Below, one piece after another: positions 10,523-19,649 of a stretch of 64,000 nucleotides of DNA; the stretch's first letter is position 1, and every line of letters starts with the position of its first letter. The position numbers were made by a program, and so were the translations under genes. The notes beneath the pieces were generated by a model. That model saw only the letters and a program-made list of their open reading frames with translations. It ran no database searches and was not told the origin of the DNA. This DNA comes from Schlesneria paludicola DSM 18645 (GTDB taxonomy: Bacteria; Planctomycetota; Planctomycetia; Planctomycetales; Planctomycetaceae): assembly GCA_945876035.1 (NCBI GenBank), contig CAMCMU010000009.1, forward strand, positions 53,648-117,647. Reading direction: 5' to 3'.

Positions 10523-10937
10523 GAAATTCCTTCCGTGTATTCTCGTTGAATTTGGCGGGAGAAACGACGGCGATCTTAGTGAAATTTGAGAATCCGCGAA
10601 ACTCAATCGGGGGGCGAGATCCGAACGCCGTTTCCGATCGAGACTGGTCACGGCCACGGGTGACGAATCTCTCGCTAAGCCTCGAGGCTTAGCGAGGATC
10701 TGAATTGGCGATGCAACGGATGCGTATCAATTGGTTTGAGGTGCCAGAACAACTGTCCAGACGATCCGGTGGTTGATCATCGACAGAGCCAATGACGTCC
10801 AGATCTTCAACGCGACACAGGTTGGCCGCGAGCGATGCAGGGTGCTCTCTTCTGGGTGCCTGCACGCCCACCCAGGCACATTCAGGGTATTTCCTAGCCG
10901 TCCATCCGATAACGCACCGACCCCGCATGAATGCATC
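10523..10937. other. Intergenic region with long palindrome
   Basis: No gene seen. It contains the 26-bp perfect palindrome listed separately. The minus-strand terminator of the following gene lies at the right edge. Confidence 0.5.
10671..10696. repeat. 26-bp perfect palindrome
   Basis: The half site CTCGCTAAGCCTC is followed directly by its exact reverse complement, with no spacer. It lies 149 bp after the stop of the heme/propeller gene. With no loop and no T-run it is an unusual terminator; a protein-binding site or a dispersed genomic repeat are alternatives. Confidence 0.75.
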
Positions 10938-10973
10938 AAAAAAAGCAGCCCAGCAAAAAATGCCGGGCTGCCC
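10938..10973 (-). terminator. Rho-independent terminator of the alkyltransferase-like gene
   Basis: Read on the minus strand, a GC-rich stem (GCAGCCC pairing with GGGCTGC, 10945-10951 and 10965-10971, extended by GCA/TGC inside) with a T-rich loop is followed by a run of seven T. It lies 26 bp downstream of the stop codon at 10999. Confidence 0.85.
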
Positions 10974-10998
10974 TCAGATCGCTAGAATATTTCATCAA

Positions 10999-11355
10999 TC
11001 ACGCGGAAACCACTGCAACAGCCCCTTGAGGATCCCATGTGAAAAGCTTTGACTCGAAGTCGGAGATCTTCAGGAAACCCTTCTTGACTCCTGTTTCCAA
11101 CTCAACACCAGACTCACGAAGTTTGCCGACCAAAGGCGAATCCTCGGCAATCAAACCGTCATCGGGAATCGTCCGCCACCACTGCAAGTGGGGCCAGTCT
11201 CGTTGGACATTTGAGAGGACTGTCTGTAGCGTTCGCCCAGCAACACCTGGCTTAAAACCCGCCCGAGTCGCCACCTCTGTATACGTCGCAAATTTATCGA
11301 TGCGTTTCAATTCCCACATCACTTCAGCAACATTTTCAGCACGAACCGACGCCAT
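10999..11355 (-). CDS. Alkyltransferase-like (ATL) protein, MGMT DNA-binding family
   Basis: Small protein of 118 residues matching the DNA-binding domain of O6-alkylguanine-DNA alkyltransferase. FATYTEVATRAGF and VAGRTLQTVL form the helix-turn-helix region. At the place of the PCHR active site the sequence reads QWWR (W59 for the acceptor cysteine), as in ATL proteins, which bind alkylated guanine, flip it and recruit nucleotide excision repair without removing the alkyl group. The C-terminal 45 residues are an extension not seen in minimal ATLs. ATG 11355 is preceded by AAGGAGAA at a good distance; an upstream extension to 11400 has no such site. A strong terminator follows the gene. Confidence 0.8.
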   Translation of the reverse strand: MASVRAENVAEVMWELKRIDKFATYTEVATRAGFKPGVAGRTLQTVLSNVQRDWPHLQWWRTIPDDGLIAEDSPLVGKLRESGVELETGVKKGFLKISDFESKLFTWDPQGAVAVVSA

Positions 11356-11360
11356 CGCTG

Positions 11361-11368
11361 TTCTCCTT
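11361..11368 (-). promoter_or_regulatory. Ribosome binding site deciding the ATL start
   Basis: The minus strand reads AAGGAGAA here, 5 bases before ATG 11355. It supports this start over the longer open frame. Confidence 0.7.
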
Positions 11369-11616
11369 ACTTGATGCCTCGCAATGATCGACCACCGCAA
11401 GACAATGAAGCCCTTACGGGCCTACTGCTGCCGGCCATGCTCGGCAGTTTTGGAAATTCACTGACCATGAAAAAAACGTTCGACGATTTCAACATCGCCC
11501 CGATACAGTTCTCTTTTGGATCTGTGTAGGCTACTCGAATTGGGAACATGCGACAACCCTCTGCCGCGCCTTCGATCAATCTGTCTGGGGACGTTTCTTG
11601 AGGCGAGGGACCGACG

Positions 11617-12171
11617 GTGCGAAAAGGACGGCCTGATGAAAAGGGACACAGAGTGAGGCATGATCAAGACCGCGATTGCGAGGAACACAAACAGGACCCT
11701 CGGCATAATGCATCAACCACCGAAAAAGATGTCGACTATCGTGGACATGGAATTCAATTTCGTCATCCCTCGGATTGGTCTCTCGTCGAGGACGTCGGCC
11801 CCGGTGAAACGACGATCGCCGTCCACAGCCCGGGCACTTCCTATTGGACTTTGACACTGCTGGACGATGCCCCCGATCCGAATGACATCCTCGAAACGGT
11901 CCTCGACGCGTACCGTGATGAGTACAAGGACATCGACGTCTACGAATCGACTCCCAAATTATCCGTCTCTGCCATTGCCTGTGATCTCGACTTTGTTTGT
12001 CTGGACCTGGTCAATTCGGTAACCGTACTTGCCGTTCGCACCAACCGACGAACCGTGCTCATTGTGGCTCAGGGGACCGATCACGAGCTCGAACTGACCC
12101 GATCCGTGATGGAGTCCATCACGAAAAGTTTCTCCTGCGAGGAAGGCTTGTCCGTTGAATACGAACTCTGA
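11617..12171 (+). CDS. Hypothetical protein, PsbP/DcrB-like beta fold
   Basis: Up to 184 residues from GTG 11617; the real start may be GTG 11653 or later, since the first 40 residues are very charged and unlike the rest. The body begins near [14 protein letters not shown] and continues with [20 protein letters not shown] and a C-terminal helix ESITKSF. This pattern (hydrophobic strand, HPSDW, final helix) resembles PsbP/DcrB-type domains but I see no catalytic residues. The gene overlaps the start of mazG by 17 bases, so the two are probably translationally coupled. Function unknown. Confidence 0.6.
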   Translation: MRKGRPDEKGHRVRHDQDRDCEEHKQDPRHNASTTEKDVDYRGHGIQFRHPSDWSLVEDVGPGETTIAVHSPGTSYWTLTLLDDAPDPNDILETVLDAYRDEYKDIDVYESTPKLSVSAIACDLDFVCLDLVNSVTVLAVRTNRRTVLIVAQGTDHELELTRSVMESITKSFSCEEGLSVEYEL

Positions 12172-13123
12172 TTTGGTTGTTGGAATTACCCTTCCCGCGG
12201 CATTAACCTCCGGCCGCTCCCGTCCTTCACGACAACCGGGCACACCTCCTGATGCCGAACAACTCAGTCAGTCATTCCTCGAGTTGTGTCGTGTCATTGC
12301 CAAGCTCCGATCATCGTCCGGGTGTCCTTGGGATCGAGAACAAACCCTCGCATCCATCAAACCGTTTACCTTGGAAGAAACCTACGAACTGCTGGAGGCC
12401 ATCGATTCCGGAAATGATATGGCCATCACGGAAGAATTGGGTGACGTCCTGTTACAGGTGATGTTGGACAGTCAAATCGCTGCCGATGAAGGCCGTTTCG
12501 ATCTGATCGATGTTGTCGTCGGTTTGAATCGCAAGATGATCGACAGACATCCCCACGTTTTTGGCGATGCGATCGCTTCCACATCGGACGACGTCTCCCA
12601 AAACTGGGATCGAATCAAGCAGTCGGAAAAGCAGCGAGACTCAATTTTTGATGGTCTGCCGATGGCCCTGCCAGCTCTGGCTCGTGCTGCACGACTTTCG
12701 GCCAAAGCGGCCCGGGTGGGATACGATTTTCCCGTTCGTGAAATGCTGTTCGACAAACTGCGGGAAGAAATGGATGAGCTGGCCCGTGAGATGTATCCCC
12801 ATGGTCGCATTCCAGTGTGTCCTGCAACCGTGGAGGCAACCGCCCAGCCCGATCCGCCTCCGTTTGATGAGGAACGGCAAAAACGTATTGAAGGTGAGCT
12901 CGGTGACGTCCTGTTCGTGCTCGCCAATATCGCTCGACGATGGCACATCAATCCCGAAGAGGCCTTGAGAGCCAGCAACGCCAAATTCGAGAGACGAGTG
13001 AAGTACATCGAACAACGCTTCAAAAGCCAAAACAGATCGATGCAAGAGGCCACGTTGGCTGATCTGGAATCGGCCTATCAGGATGGCAAACGCGCCGAAC
13101 GCAGCTCGTCAGACCTAACTTGA
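12155..13123 (+). CDS. mazG: MazG nucleoside triphosphate pyrophosphohydrolase
   Basis: Cytoplasmic house-cleaning enzyme of 322 residues that hydrolyses nucleoside triphosphates to monophosphate and pyrophosphate. The MazG signature is clear: [44 protein letters not shown] and DRHPHVFGD give the acidic Mg-binding set. A second, weaker helical half carries [18 protein letters not shown]. It is longer than E. coli MazG because of about 25 extra residues around [15 protein letters not shown]. The start is TTG 12155, inside the end of the upstream gene, with AGGAAGG about 8 bases ahead; no ATG is available nearby. Confidence 0.92.
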   Translation: MNTNSDLVVGITLPAALTSGRSRPSRQPGTPPDAEQLSQSFLELCRVIAKLRSSSGCPWDREQTLASIKPFTLEETYELLEAIDSGNDMAITEELGDVLLQVMLDSQIAADEGRFDLIDVVVGLNRKMIDRHPHVFGDAIASTSDDVSQNWDRIKQSEKQRDSIFDGLPMALPALARAARLSAKAARVGYDFPVREMLFDKLREEMDELAREMYPHGRIPVCPATVEATAQPDPPPFDEERQKRIEGELGDVLFVLANIARRWHINPEEALRASNAKFERRVKYIEQRFKSQNRSMQEATLADLESAYQDGKRAERSSSDLT

Positions 13124-13146
13124 CTTGAAAACACTCGTCCCATGAA

Positions 13147-13656
13147 ATGCCTGATGCCTCTCTTCTTGATGGCCCAATCGTGATGAACCTAACACCCCAA
13201 GAACCCGTTTCGATTTCTGGCATTCTTCCTCGCCGGAAAGACCGAGAACTTTCGGGTCGGGCAATTGTTGCGGGAATGTTTATCCTCGGCCTGTTCCTTG
13301 CATCACTGCTTTTCGTCTATTTCGAGTTCAACACGCGTCCGTTCCGCCCTTTACGTGAAGCGCTCGGTCGGGAGTTTCGTCATTCACGCCCCAACGTGGA
13401 GGGAGGAAAACTTAAGGGACGCGGACCCGATACTCTTCGAGTGTCGATGAGTATTCCCTTCGATCCTTATCAAGAGGGTGCACAATCCAGGATGCGACTT
13501 GCGAAAGTCATCGAAATTTCCCGGCAATATCATGACTTGGCCAAGTTTGACAAGCTGGAAGTGAATCTGATCCACTTTCCTCCTGAGAGAGACGCGGTCA
13601 TCAAAACATTCGAATGGCGTGGGATTGAGGCCGCGGACTCGAACTTTGTCCCGTAA
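13147..13656 (+). CDS. Small single-pass membrane protein of unknown function
   Basis: 169 residues from ATG 13147 (ATG 13183 is an alternative). Residues 1-35 are cytoplasmic and charged, about 39-60 form one membrane helix (AGMFILGLFLASLLFVYF), and the remaining 110 residues are probably outside. That part contains the strands DTLRVSMSIPFDPYQEG and KLEVNLIHFPPERD. No known domain. It follows mazG by 23 bp, and the three plus-strand genes from 11617 may form one transcript. Confidence 0.65.
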   Translation: MPDASLLDGPIVMNLTPQEPVSISGILPRRKDRELSGRAIVAGMFILGLFLASLLFVYFEFNTRPFRPLREALGREFRHSRPNVEGGKLKGRGPDTLRVSMSIPFDPYQEGAQSRMRLAKVIEISRQYHDLAKFDKLEVNLIHFPPERDAVIKTFEWRGIEAADSNFVP

Positions 13657-14315
13657 CAACGCCTCATTGCACTCGCTACCAAGAGCCTGGTACGGCCGTT
13701 GCTCAGGACTCCTATTCCTTGCCAAACGACTGTTTCCATACCACCTCCCGTCAAAAATAAAACCGACTCTTGTTGGCCGACGACAATTGGTTCGGTCACA
13801 CACGCGAAGAGATTTTTTCGTTTTTGCGGACAGACCAGATGATCGGTGCAGAGGCCATTCAGGTGCGTCCTGCGGTGGTCGTTGACGACGGATCCACCGA
13901 TCTTATGACCAATGGCTTCGTCGTTGACTTCGGCCGGAAGCGCCGTGAGAGCCGGATTCCCTTTGTCGAGCGGGGCTCGCTAGGCTCTCGCCAAGTTTCA
14001 GAGACGCCGAAGAACTTTGACCCCGCCGTTTTTGGTGCCTCTGGGAACATCGCAGCGACGTTGCCAAACGCTCTCGGAAGTCGCTGGCGTCCTGCTGCCG
14101 TTTAATAGCTGAGCCATCTCAGTCGCCGACACTTGGCCTTGCCCAGTTCGTGCAGCACTTGACGAATACGATCCAGGAACACGTTTCTCTGTGAGACTCG
14201 TTCCTGGATCGTGCCTCCAGTGAAAAGCGATTGACTTCGAGCGCAATCCCGCACTGTCGTCGAAATGAAGTACCGAGGAAACGTGCTTCACGCATTTTTT
14301 GAAGTTATTGGGAAA
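13657..14315. other. Intergenic region between convergent genes
   Basis: About 660 bp with no convincing gene. A plus-strand open frame at 13770-14105 has no recognisable domain. A strong inverted repeat at 14168-14212 is listed separately. Confidence 0.5.
14168..14212. terminator. 13-bp inverted repeat, possible bidirectional terminator
   Basis: ACGATCCAGGAAC (14168-14180) is repeated exactly in inverted form at 14200-14212 with a 19-base loop. It lies between the convergent genes ending at 13656 and 14316, as expected for a shared terminator, but there is no T-run. Confidence 0.45.
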
Positions 14316-16250
14316 TCATTCAGGATCCGAAGCTTCTGGAGTCTTCGAAGTTGGAGGAACCGTGGGGGGAGTCAGCGGAAGAACAGCCTCCGCCTGGGAC
14401 GGCCCCGGCGGCTTGGCAGGAGCCGGAAGCTCCTCTTTCTTGCTGACGTCTTTCGGCAGCTTTTCGTTGAATAACTCCAATAATTTTTGGGCAGTTTCGT
14501 CTTCGGGAGCTAGGCTGACACACTTTTCCAACTGTTGAGTCGCTTCTTTCGAGTATCCCAAGAACCCATAGTGATATCCGAGCAGGAATCGCAAGGCGGG
14601 ATCATCCGCTTGGCTACGAGCGGCTTTTTCCAAGACACGCAACTGAGCGGTGTAGTCGTCCACCTTGCCGTACAACTCGCGATAGCCCTTGACGACCGTT
14701 TCCCACTGCCCCTGTTCGAGCAATTGCATGCCGAACTGAGTCGCTCCGGCGGCTGCATTGTATTGCTCGGTCGCAAACAGTGCCTGAGCAAGCATCATGA
14801 CAAGCATCCCGTTATTGGGGTCGTCAATCAGACCGTGTCGCCATGCCCGAACTGCGTTCTTGTAATCCCGAGCCTTGAATGCCGTCTCGCCGATCTGGGC
14901 ATACTGCTCCGCCGTTGGCAGTTCGCCGGTAACAGGTGATTTCGGATCAGTACCGGCGACTTGAGTGGGCGTTGGGGGAGTCGATATCGCCAACGGATCG
15001 AGTCTCACTGGAGTGAATCCCTTGGCGATGATGGCCGGTGGAGATCCTGCCAGAGAATCGCTGTCGAAGGATCTCAGTAGACCGGGGTCCAAACTGGCAG
15101 TGGCTCCGTAAGGGTTGTCATCGTATCCGCCAAATCCATCACCGTAGACAGAATTACCATAGTTGTAGGCGTATGGCTGATAGTAACAGCAGGGCTGATA
15201 GGAGAAGCACCCCCATCTGGAAGAACCGCCGTACAAACCGTAGCCCCAACCGTAGCCAAACTGCGCCAAGCCGAATCCGAAGCCATAGTACGCCGGATAA
15301 AATCCGGATCCCCAACCGGAACCAAACCCCCCGTATCGATAACGACCATATCCGAACCCGGAGTTGCCCCATCCGCGATGATGGCGATAACCCATCCCGT
15401 TGCCACCGATCCCCACCCCGCTTCCACCATGGTGATCCCGATAGCTGAAGTTTTGGCCACGATTGGCGTTGGCAAAGCTCCCCGCGTGATTCACCCCGTG
15501 ATGCTGGACATGGCGATTGCCGACACCGGTATGATGGATTCCGACATTTGTAGGACCGGCCTGATGATGGTGGGCGAGGAACGTGGAGTTTCCCGCGTTT
15601 GTGTTGTTCCTGAGATGCTGGCTCGGCAACCCCTGATTCTGCGACCCCGAATGCTTTAGCCTCGTCTGAGCACCATGCTTCTGCAAGAACTGTGATCCGT
15701 GATGCTGCGTGTTTCCCAGCGACGCAACATTGGAATGGTTCTGTGAGTTGGTGCGCTGTTGCTGCGGGAATTGGGATCCCTGGTGCGAAGTGTTTCCAAA
15801 ATTCGAATTCCGGTGAGGAACGGTATTCGGACCTCGATTTGCTGAGCCGTTGTGAATGCCGCGATTCTGGTAGAGCGGGGCGTTTCGCTGGCGATCCGTC
15901 GTCGTATTCCCCAGATGCTGCTGAACACCATTGTGCTGGTGATTCTGGGAACCGGCGAAAGTGTGGTTCTGGTGCTGAATCCGGTTGTGCGGGGCCCCTC
16001 CAAAGTGTTGTGGTGGCACTCCCCCCGAGTTCCGTGTTCCGAGATGCTGGGAGCCACCGACATGCCTGCCTCCGCCAGAATGACCGCCTCCGCCAGAATG
16101 ACCACCTCCGCCAGAATGACCACCTCCGCCTCCGTGCCCGCCTCCGCCAGAATGACCGCCTCCGCCGTGGCCCGCCTGAAGGTGCTGAGAAGCGACAACG
16201 AGCGCAACGCTCAGGCAAACGATAATGGCGATGCGAGTGGAACGGGTCAT
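14316..16250 (-). CDS. Secreted His/Gly/Asn-rich protein with C-terminal TPR domain
   Basis: 644 residues from ATG 16250, which opens a typical signal peptide (IAIIVCLSVALVVASQHLQA). Next comes a GGGHSG repeat tract (about residues 25-60), then a long low-complexity segment rich in His, Asn, Gln and Gly, then a Gly/Tyr-rich part (GYGWGYGLYGG), and finally tetratricopeptide repeats from about 470 to 620 (ARDYKNAVRAWRHGLIDDPN, ALRFLLGYHYGFLGYSKEAT). The tail is Pro-rich. The open frame continues upstream to 16667 but without protein-like sequence. The His-rich tract could bind metal; the TPR part should bind protein. A role at the cell surface or in the cell envelope is inference. Confidence 0.8.
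   Translation of the reverse strand: MTRSTRIAIIVCLSVALVVASQHLQAGHGGGGHSGGGGHGGGGGHSGGGGHSGGGGHSGGGRHVGGSQHLGTRNSGGVPPQHFGGAPHNRIQHQNHTFAGSQNHQHNGVQQHLGNTTTDRQRNAPLYQNRGIHNGSANRGPNTVPHRNSNFGNTSHQGSQFPQQQRTNSQNHSNVASLGNTQHHGSQFLQKHGAQTRLKHSGSQNQGLPSQHLRNNTNAGNSTFLAHHHQAGPTNVGIHHTGVGNRHVQHHGVNHAGSFANANRGQNFSYRDHHGGSGVGIGGNGMGYRHHRGWGNSGFGYGRYRYGGFGSGWGSGFYPAYYGFGFGLAQFGYGWGYGLYGGSSRWGCFSYQPCCYYQPYAYNYGNSVYGDGFGGYDDNPYGATASLDPGLLRSFDSDSLAGSPPAIIAKGFTPVRLDPLAISTPPTPTQVAGTDPKSPVTGELPTAEQYAQIGETAFKARDYKNAVRAWRHGLIDDPNNGMLVMMLAQALFATEQYNAAAGATQFGMQLLEQGQWETVVKGYRELYGKVDDYTAQLRVLEKAARSQADDPALRFLLGYHYGFLGYSKEATQQLEKCVSLAPEDETAQKLLELFNEKLPKDVSKKEELPAPAKPPGPSQAEAVLPLTPPTVPPTSKTPEASDPE
16069..16176. repeat. 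Six tandem 18-bp coding repeats
   Basis: Units of cctccgccagaatgacc plus one base, four nearly identical and two variant, encode the GGGHSG tract of the secreted TPR protein on the minus strand. Such an in-frame repeat can expand or contract by replication slippage without shifting the frame. Confidence 0.85.
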
Positions 16251-16805
16251 GGCGAGGACTCCAGACAAAAAGTGCCCTTGGGGAACGGCACCCGTTATCA
16301 TACCCGTTGGAAATCGCAGACGCATCAAAAATGATGCGGTCGCTTTCGATCTTTTAACGAATCCGATTACCGTGCTACCACGATTCCGGGAACGACGATC
16401 GAAACTGGACACCGATTCTCCTGCCAATCCCCGTAATTCGACCGGACCGGCAGAGACGCTGTGACGAGATCTCGCGTTCATCGATGATGATCCCCAGGGA
16501 GATGACGAGTTCCCGTCAGATGATTTTGAATAAAGGAGAAGCCCACGAGACAACGCTGAATTTGATGCCTTTTCAGAGTTTTTGAAACGCGCCGGATCCG
16601 GAAATGAACTGCTAGCAATCAAGAGCACAGATGGTGGCGGCATGGCCTGCAGCCCTGTTTGGGCCACAGAGGGATTCGGATTTGACGAGGGCCCATGAAG
16701 AAGACCGATGAGTCCGAACCAAGGGGATCACCGGACGTCAATTTCTCGACGCCGTTGACGCTCGGTAACGCTCAGACGTTAGGCCTTTTCAGTACTAGGC
16801 CAGCC
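16251..16805. other. Intergenic region between divergent genes
   Basis: About 550 bp. The frames of both neighbours remain open into it but without recognisable protein sequence. No motif stands out; the promoters of both genes should lie here. Confidence 0.4.
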
Positions 16806-17178
16806 ATGAAAGCATTCACGATCAAGCAACCGTGGGTTCACGCCATCCTTTGCGAAGGCAAGGACATCGAGAACCGCACTTGGCAAACGTCTTATCGCCG
16901 TTGGTTGGCGCTCCACGCTTCAGCCCAACCCCGAGGCGACGCTCGATCTCCTCGAGGCCTATTGGATCCCCGACCTCGCCACGCTCGACTACTCCGCCGT
17001 ATGCGGAATCGCTCGCGGTGTGGACATCGTTCCCAAGAGCCGCCCGAAGTGGTTTTACCAACCCGACGACGATTCCACCAATTTCGGTTGGGTGCTCGTC
17101 GACGTGACCGCCCTCAAGACGCCCATTACGTGCCAGAGCTGGCTGGGCTTAGGGAACATTTCCTCGACGATCTGGTGA
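16806..17178 (+). pseudogene. ASCH-domain protein gene interrupted by one frameshift
   Basis: ATG 16806 opens MKAFTIKQPWVHAILCEGKD, the classic start of ASCH-domain proteins (a PUA-like RNA-binding fold), and continues through ENRTWQTSYRRWLALHASA. After about base 16923 this frame turns into Arg/Pro-rich nonsense. The +1 frame takes over at once with NPEATLDLLEAYWIPDLATL, then VCGIARGVDIV, KSRPKWFYQPDD, FGWVLVDVTALKTPI, and stops at TGA 17176-17178. Read together the two halves give a normal-length ASCH protein of about 123 residues. One extra base or two missing bases near 16920-16932 explain it. It may be a true pseudogene, a sequencing error or, less likely, programmed frameshifting. Confidence 0.85.
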
Positions 17179-17670
17179 GGCTCAACGCCAACTCCACCTG
17201 AATCTTGTCCCCAAAACGCTGGAGAACGACAGATCCGATTCACTCGGTGGCGCCGCGGCGAAATGATAGGCAGGCACGAGGATCGTGAGTCTGGCCGATC
17301 CTGTTTTGCCGCATCGGTAAAAACGTTTCTGGGTGGCGATAGTCAATATTGCTCATCAACAGTCTGAGAACCTAACTCCATTCTACATTTCGCACGCCAC
17401 GGTCCGACTCCCTCAACGACAGATTCCAGAGGGATATGCGGCCGATCACTACGGATCGACCGCAAAAAAACGCGTCCGGCCCCAAACTCCAGACCGGAAG
17501 CCTGTTTCTCTCCAAGCCAACTTGTGATAATCCCCTGCGGCCAGAAAATGGCAAACGTGACATTCCTGCAATGCTCTTTGGCGTTGATACGCCAGCAAAC
17601 CGTTGACGACCGTAACTCCAGCAGATTTTTTGAACGTGGGCACCAGATTCGATTTATGAAGGGACGCGCC
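17179..17670. other. Intergenic region
   Basis: About 490 bp before the esterase gene. The esterase frame is open from 17524 but the sequence before ATG 17671 is not protein-like. No other feature recognised. Confidence 0.4.
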
Positions 17671-18582
17671 ATGACGGCGGTTTTAAAATTGGGATTGGTT
17701 GGTCTAGTCGTTGTGCTGGGGCTGAATTGCGGCCTCGCGAGGGGTCAGGAGCAGGTTGAACCACAGCGGATCGGGCTGTGGAATGGTCGGGCCTCCCTTG
17801 GCACGGGGCAGGTTCAGGAGACGGAGGTCTGGATCACGGCCTATCGTCCGGCGAAGCCTACTGGCACAGCCATCGTGATCTGTCCTGGTGGGGGATACAG
17901 TGATGTGGTCGTTCAACCCGAAGGACATGGCATCGCGACGTGGCTCAACGGTCACGGCGTTACCGGTGTGGTGCTCGAATATCGACTCCCCGCAGGCCGA
18001 CATGACGTTCCGTTACTCGACGCTCAACGCGCGATCCGCACGGTACGAGCGCATGCCACGGAGTGGGCGATTGATCCAACGCGGATCGGCATCATCGGAT
18101 TTTCGGCCGGAGGTCATCTGGCCGCAACCGCCGCAACGCACTTTGATGACGGCGACTCCAAGGCGACTGACCCCACGGAACACGTCAGCTGCCGTCCAGA
18201 CTTTGCGATTCTGATCTACCCTGTCATTACGATGGGGGCGAGGACACATCGCGGCTCAAGAGACAATTTGCTCGGGAAAAATCCCACTCCCGAACTGATC
18301 GAACTCTATTCCAACGAAAAGCAGGTCACGGCCAAAACATCGCCAACGTTCCTCGCTCATGCCCAGAACGACACCACGGTCGTGCCCGCAAATAGCAAAA
18401 TGTTCTACGACGCGTTGCAAATGCATCACGTGCCCGCCCAGTACCTCGAACTGCCCTCGGGGGGGCACGCTCTCCATGGCTACAAAGGTCCCATGTGGGA
18501 TGCTTGGCAGGAAAAGTCTCTTGCTTGGCTCACGGAGTTGAATTTGCTTCCGCAGGCCACGACAGGGAAGACGGTGAAGTGA
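17671..18582 (+). CDS. Secreted alpha/beta-hydrolase, acetyl-xylan-esterase-like (BD-FAE type)
   Basis: Exported esterase of 303 residues, probably removing acetyl or similar groups from plant or algal polysaccharides. A signal peptide covers about residues 1-25 (VLKLGLVGLVVVLGLNCGLA). ICPGGGYSDV supplies the oxyanion hole, GFSAGGHLA the nucleophilic serine, HAQNDTTVVP the aspartate and LPSGGHALHG the histidine. ATG 17671 is preceded by AAGGGA at a good distance, which favours it over ATG 17656 and TTG/ATG codons further upstream. Substrate is inferred from family only. No partner gene is adjacent. Confidence 0.88.
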   Translation: MTAVLKLGLVGLVVVLGLNCGLARGQEQVEPQRIGLWNGRASLGTGQVQETEVWITAYRPAKPTGTAIVICPGGGYSDVVVQPEGHGIATWLNGHGVTGVVLEYRLPAGRHDVPLLDAQRAIRTVRAHATEWAIDPTRIGIIGFSAGGHLAATAATHFDDGDSKATDPTEHVSCRPDFAILIYPVITMGARTHRGSRDNLLGKNPTPELIELYSNEKQVTAKTSPTFLAHAQNDTTVVPANSKMFYDALQMHHVPAQYLELPSGGHALHGYKGPMWDAWQEKSLAWLTELNLLPQATTGKTVK

Positions 18583-19649
18583 TTGGTGAGGACCTGTTCC
18601 GGACCCCCTGCTTGAGTTCGTTCCGTCGCCTGAGAATCCGTGCCTAAATCACTGCCGGAAATAATCCGAGCGATTGTTCGGGGCAGGTGCGAATGTCCAG
18701 GATACTGTTCCGTACGAAAGACCGACGGTGATTGATGAGGCAGCGGGTTCGTCATGCCGACGGCAGCGTTTCGAATGCAGGCCGCGTGAGGCCGATCGTC
18801 TGCTGGACAAATTAAAACACACGGGGGGCACGGGGACGAAGCCAACACGGCCCGGCACTCCGGTTGCTTGAGTCGTGTTGGTCATTTGTGAAGTCCGGCC
18901 GAATACGATGGCTTGGGCGGTCGGACCCGAGGATTGAATTCGAGTAACGGTTTTCGACTTTATCCAAAGGCACGACTAGGGATTGAATCGCGTGCAGCCT
19001 GACGGGACTCGGATCACAAACGCACACTCGAGTTGGGACAGCCGTTCGTTGCCGCGTTTCGTTGTCGCCAGAGGGACTTCGAATTCTGCGGTTGTCGTTC
19101 CGTCTCTCCTGTGGACGCACAACGGCTCGTGAATCGAGAGTACCTCCTGTTCAGAGAGCAATCACCAAATAGGCAATCGTGACAACGTCCGTTGGAATCC
19201 AGATCGAATCGGACTCGATGGTCTGGCTGATTTCGATCGGACGTTGATCGTGCTCACCCCGAGCATGAGCCGTCACGTCGATCCGGGATGGTCTGTGACG
19301 AGCGACCTCAATCGGCGCGTAAGACCATTCGCGAGTCCTCACCTTATCGAATTAGGAGCCCGATGATGTCCTTCTCTGTGAGACGTTTTTGGGCCGGTGA
19401 CTCGGTGACGCCAGTGTTGTCCAGATCCACGATCGACATCTCAATCAAATCCTACCGTGGGGGGGGTTGACGCCACCGGGCTGAAGGATCGGCGACACAT
19501 CACCGCGCGAAATCCGAGTGCCGAACCGTGTTGACGGCGTCCCCTTTTAATCTTCCGAGAATCTCAGTCGCCTCTTCGAATCAAAATCCGACCACGGATT
19601 CGGCTGCGGGTGAGGACTCCCCAGAACAAACGCGGGGACGGTTCGACTC
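18583..19649. other. Gene-poor region, possible decayed coding sequence
   Basis: About 1.07 kb between convergent genes. No open frame has a recognisable domain. On the minus strand two successive short frames (19342-19151 and 19161-18976) read like protein (IEISQTIESDSIWIPTDVVT, then TTAEFEVPLATTKRGNERL) but lie in different frames, so an old broken gene is possible. A run of eight G lies near 19458-19465. Confidence 0.35.

Noticed and set aside
13770..14105. 111-codon plus-strand ORF
   Set aside because: No recognisable domain and biased composition in the second half.
16069..16176. CRISPR-like spaced repeats
   Set aside because: The 18-bp units are directly tandem with no spacers and encode GGGHSG in frame.
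15154..16218. Long alternative-frame ORF (354 codons) within the His/Gly-rich protein gene
   Set aside because: It is a by-product of the biased repeats and Gly-rich codons; the overlapping frame has a signal peptide, TPR domain and proper start.
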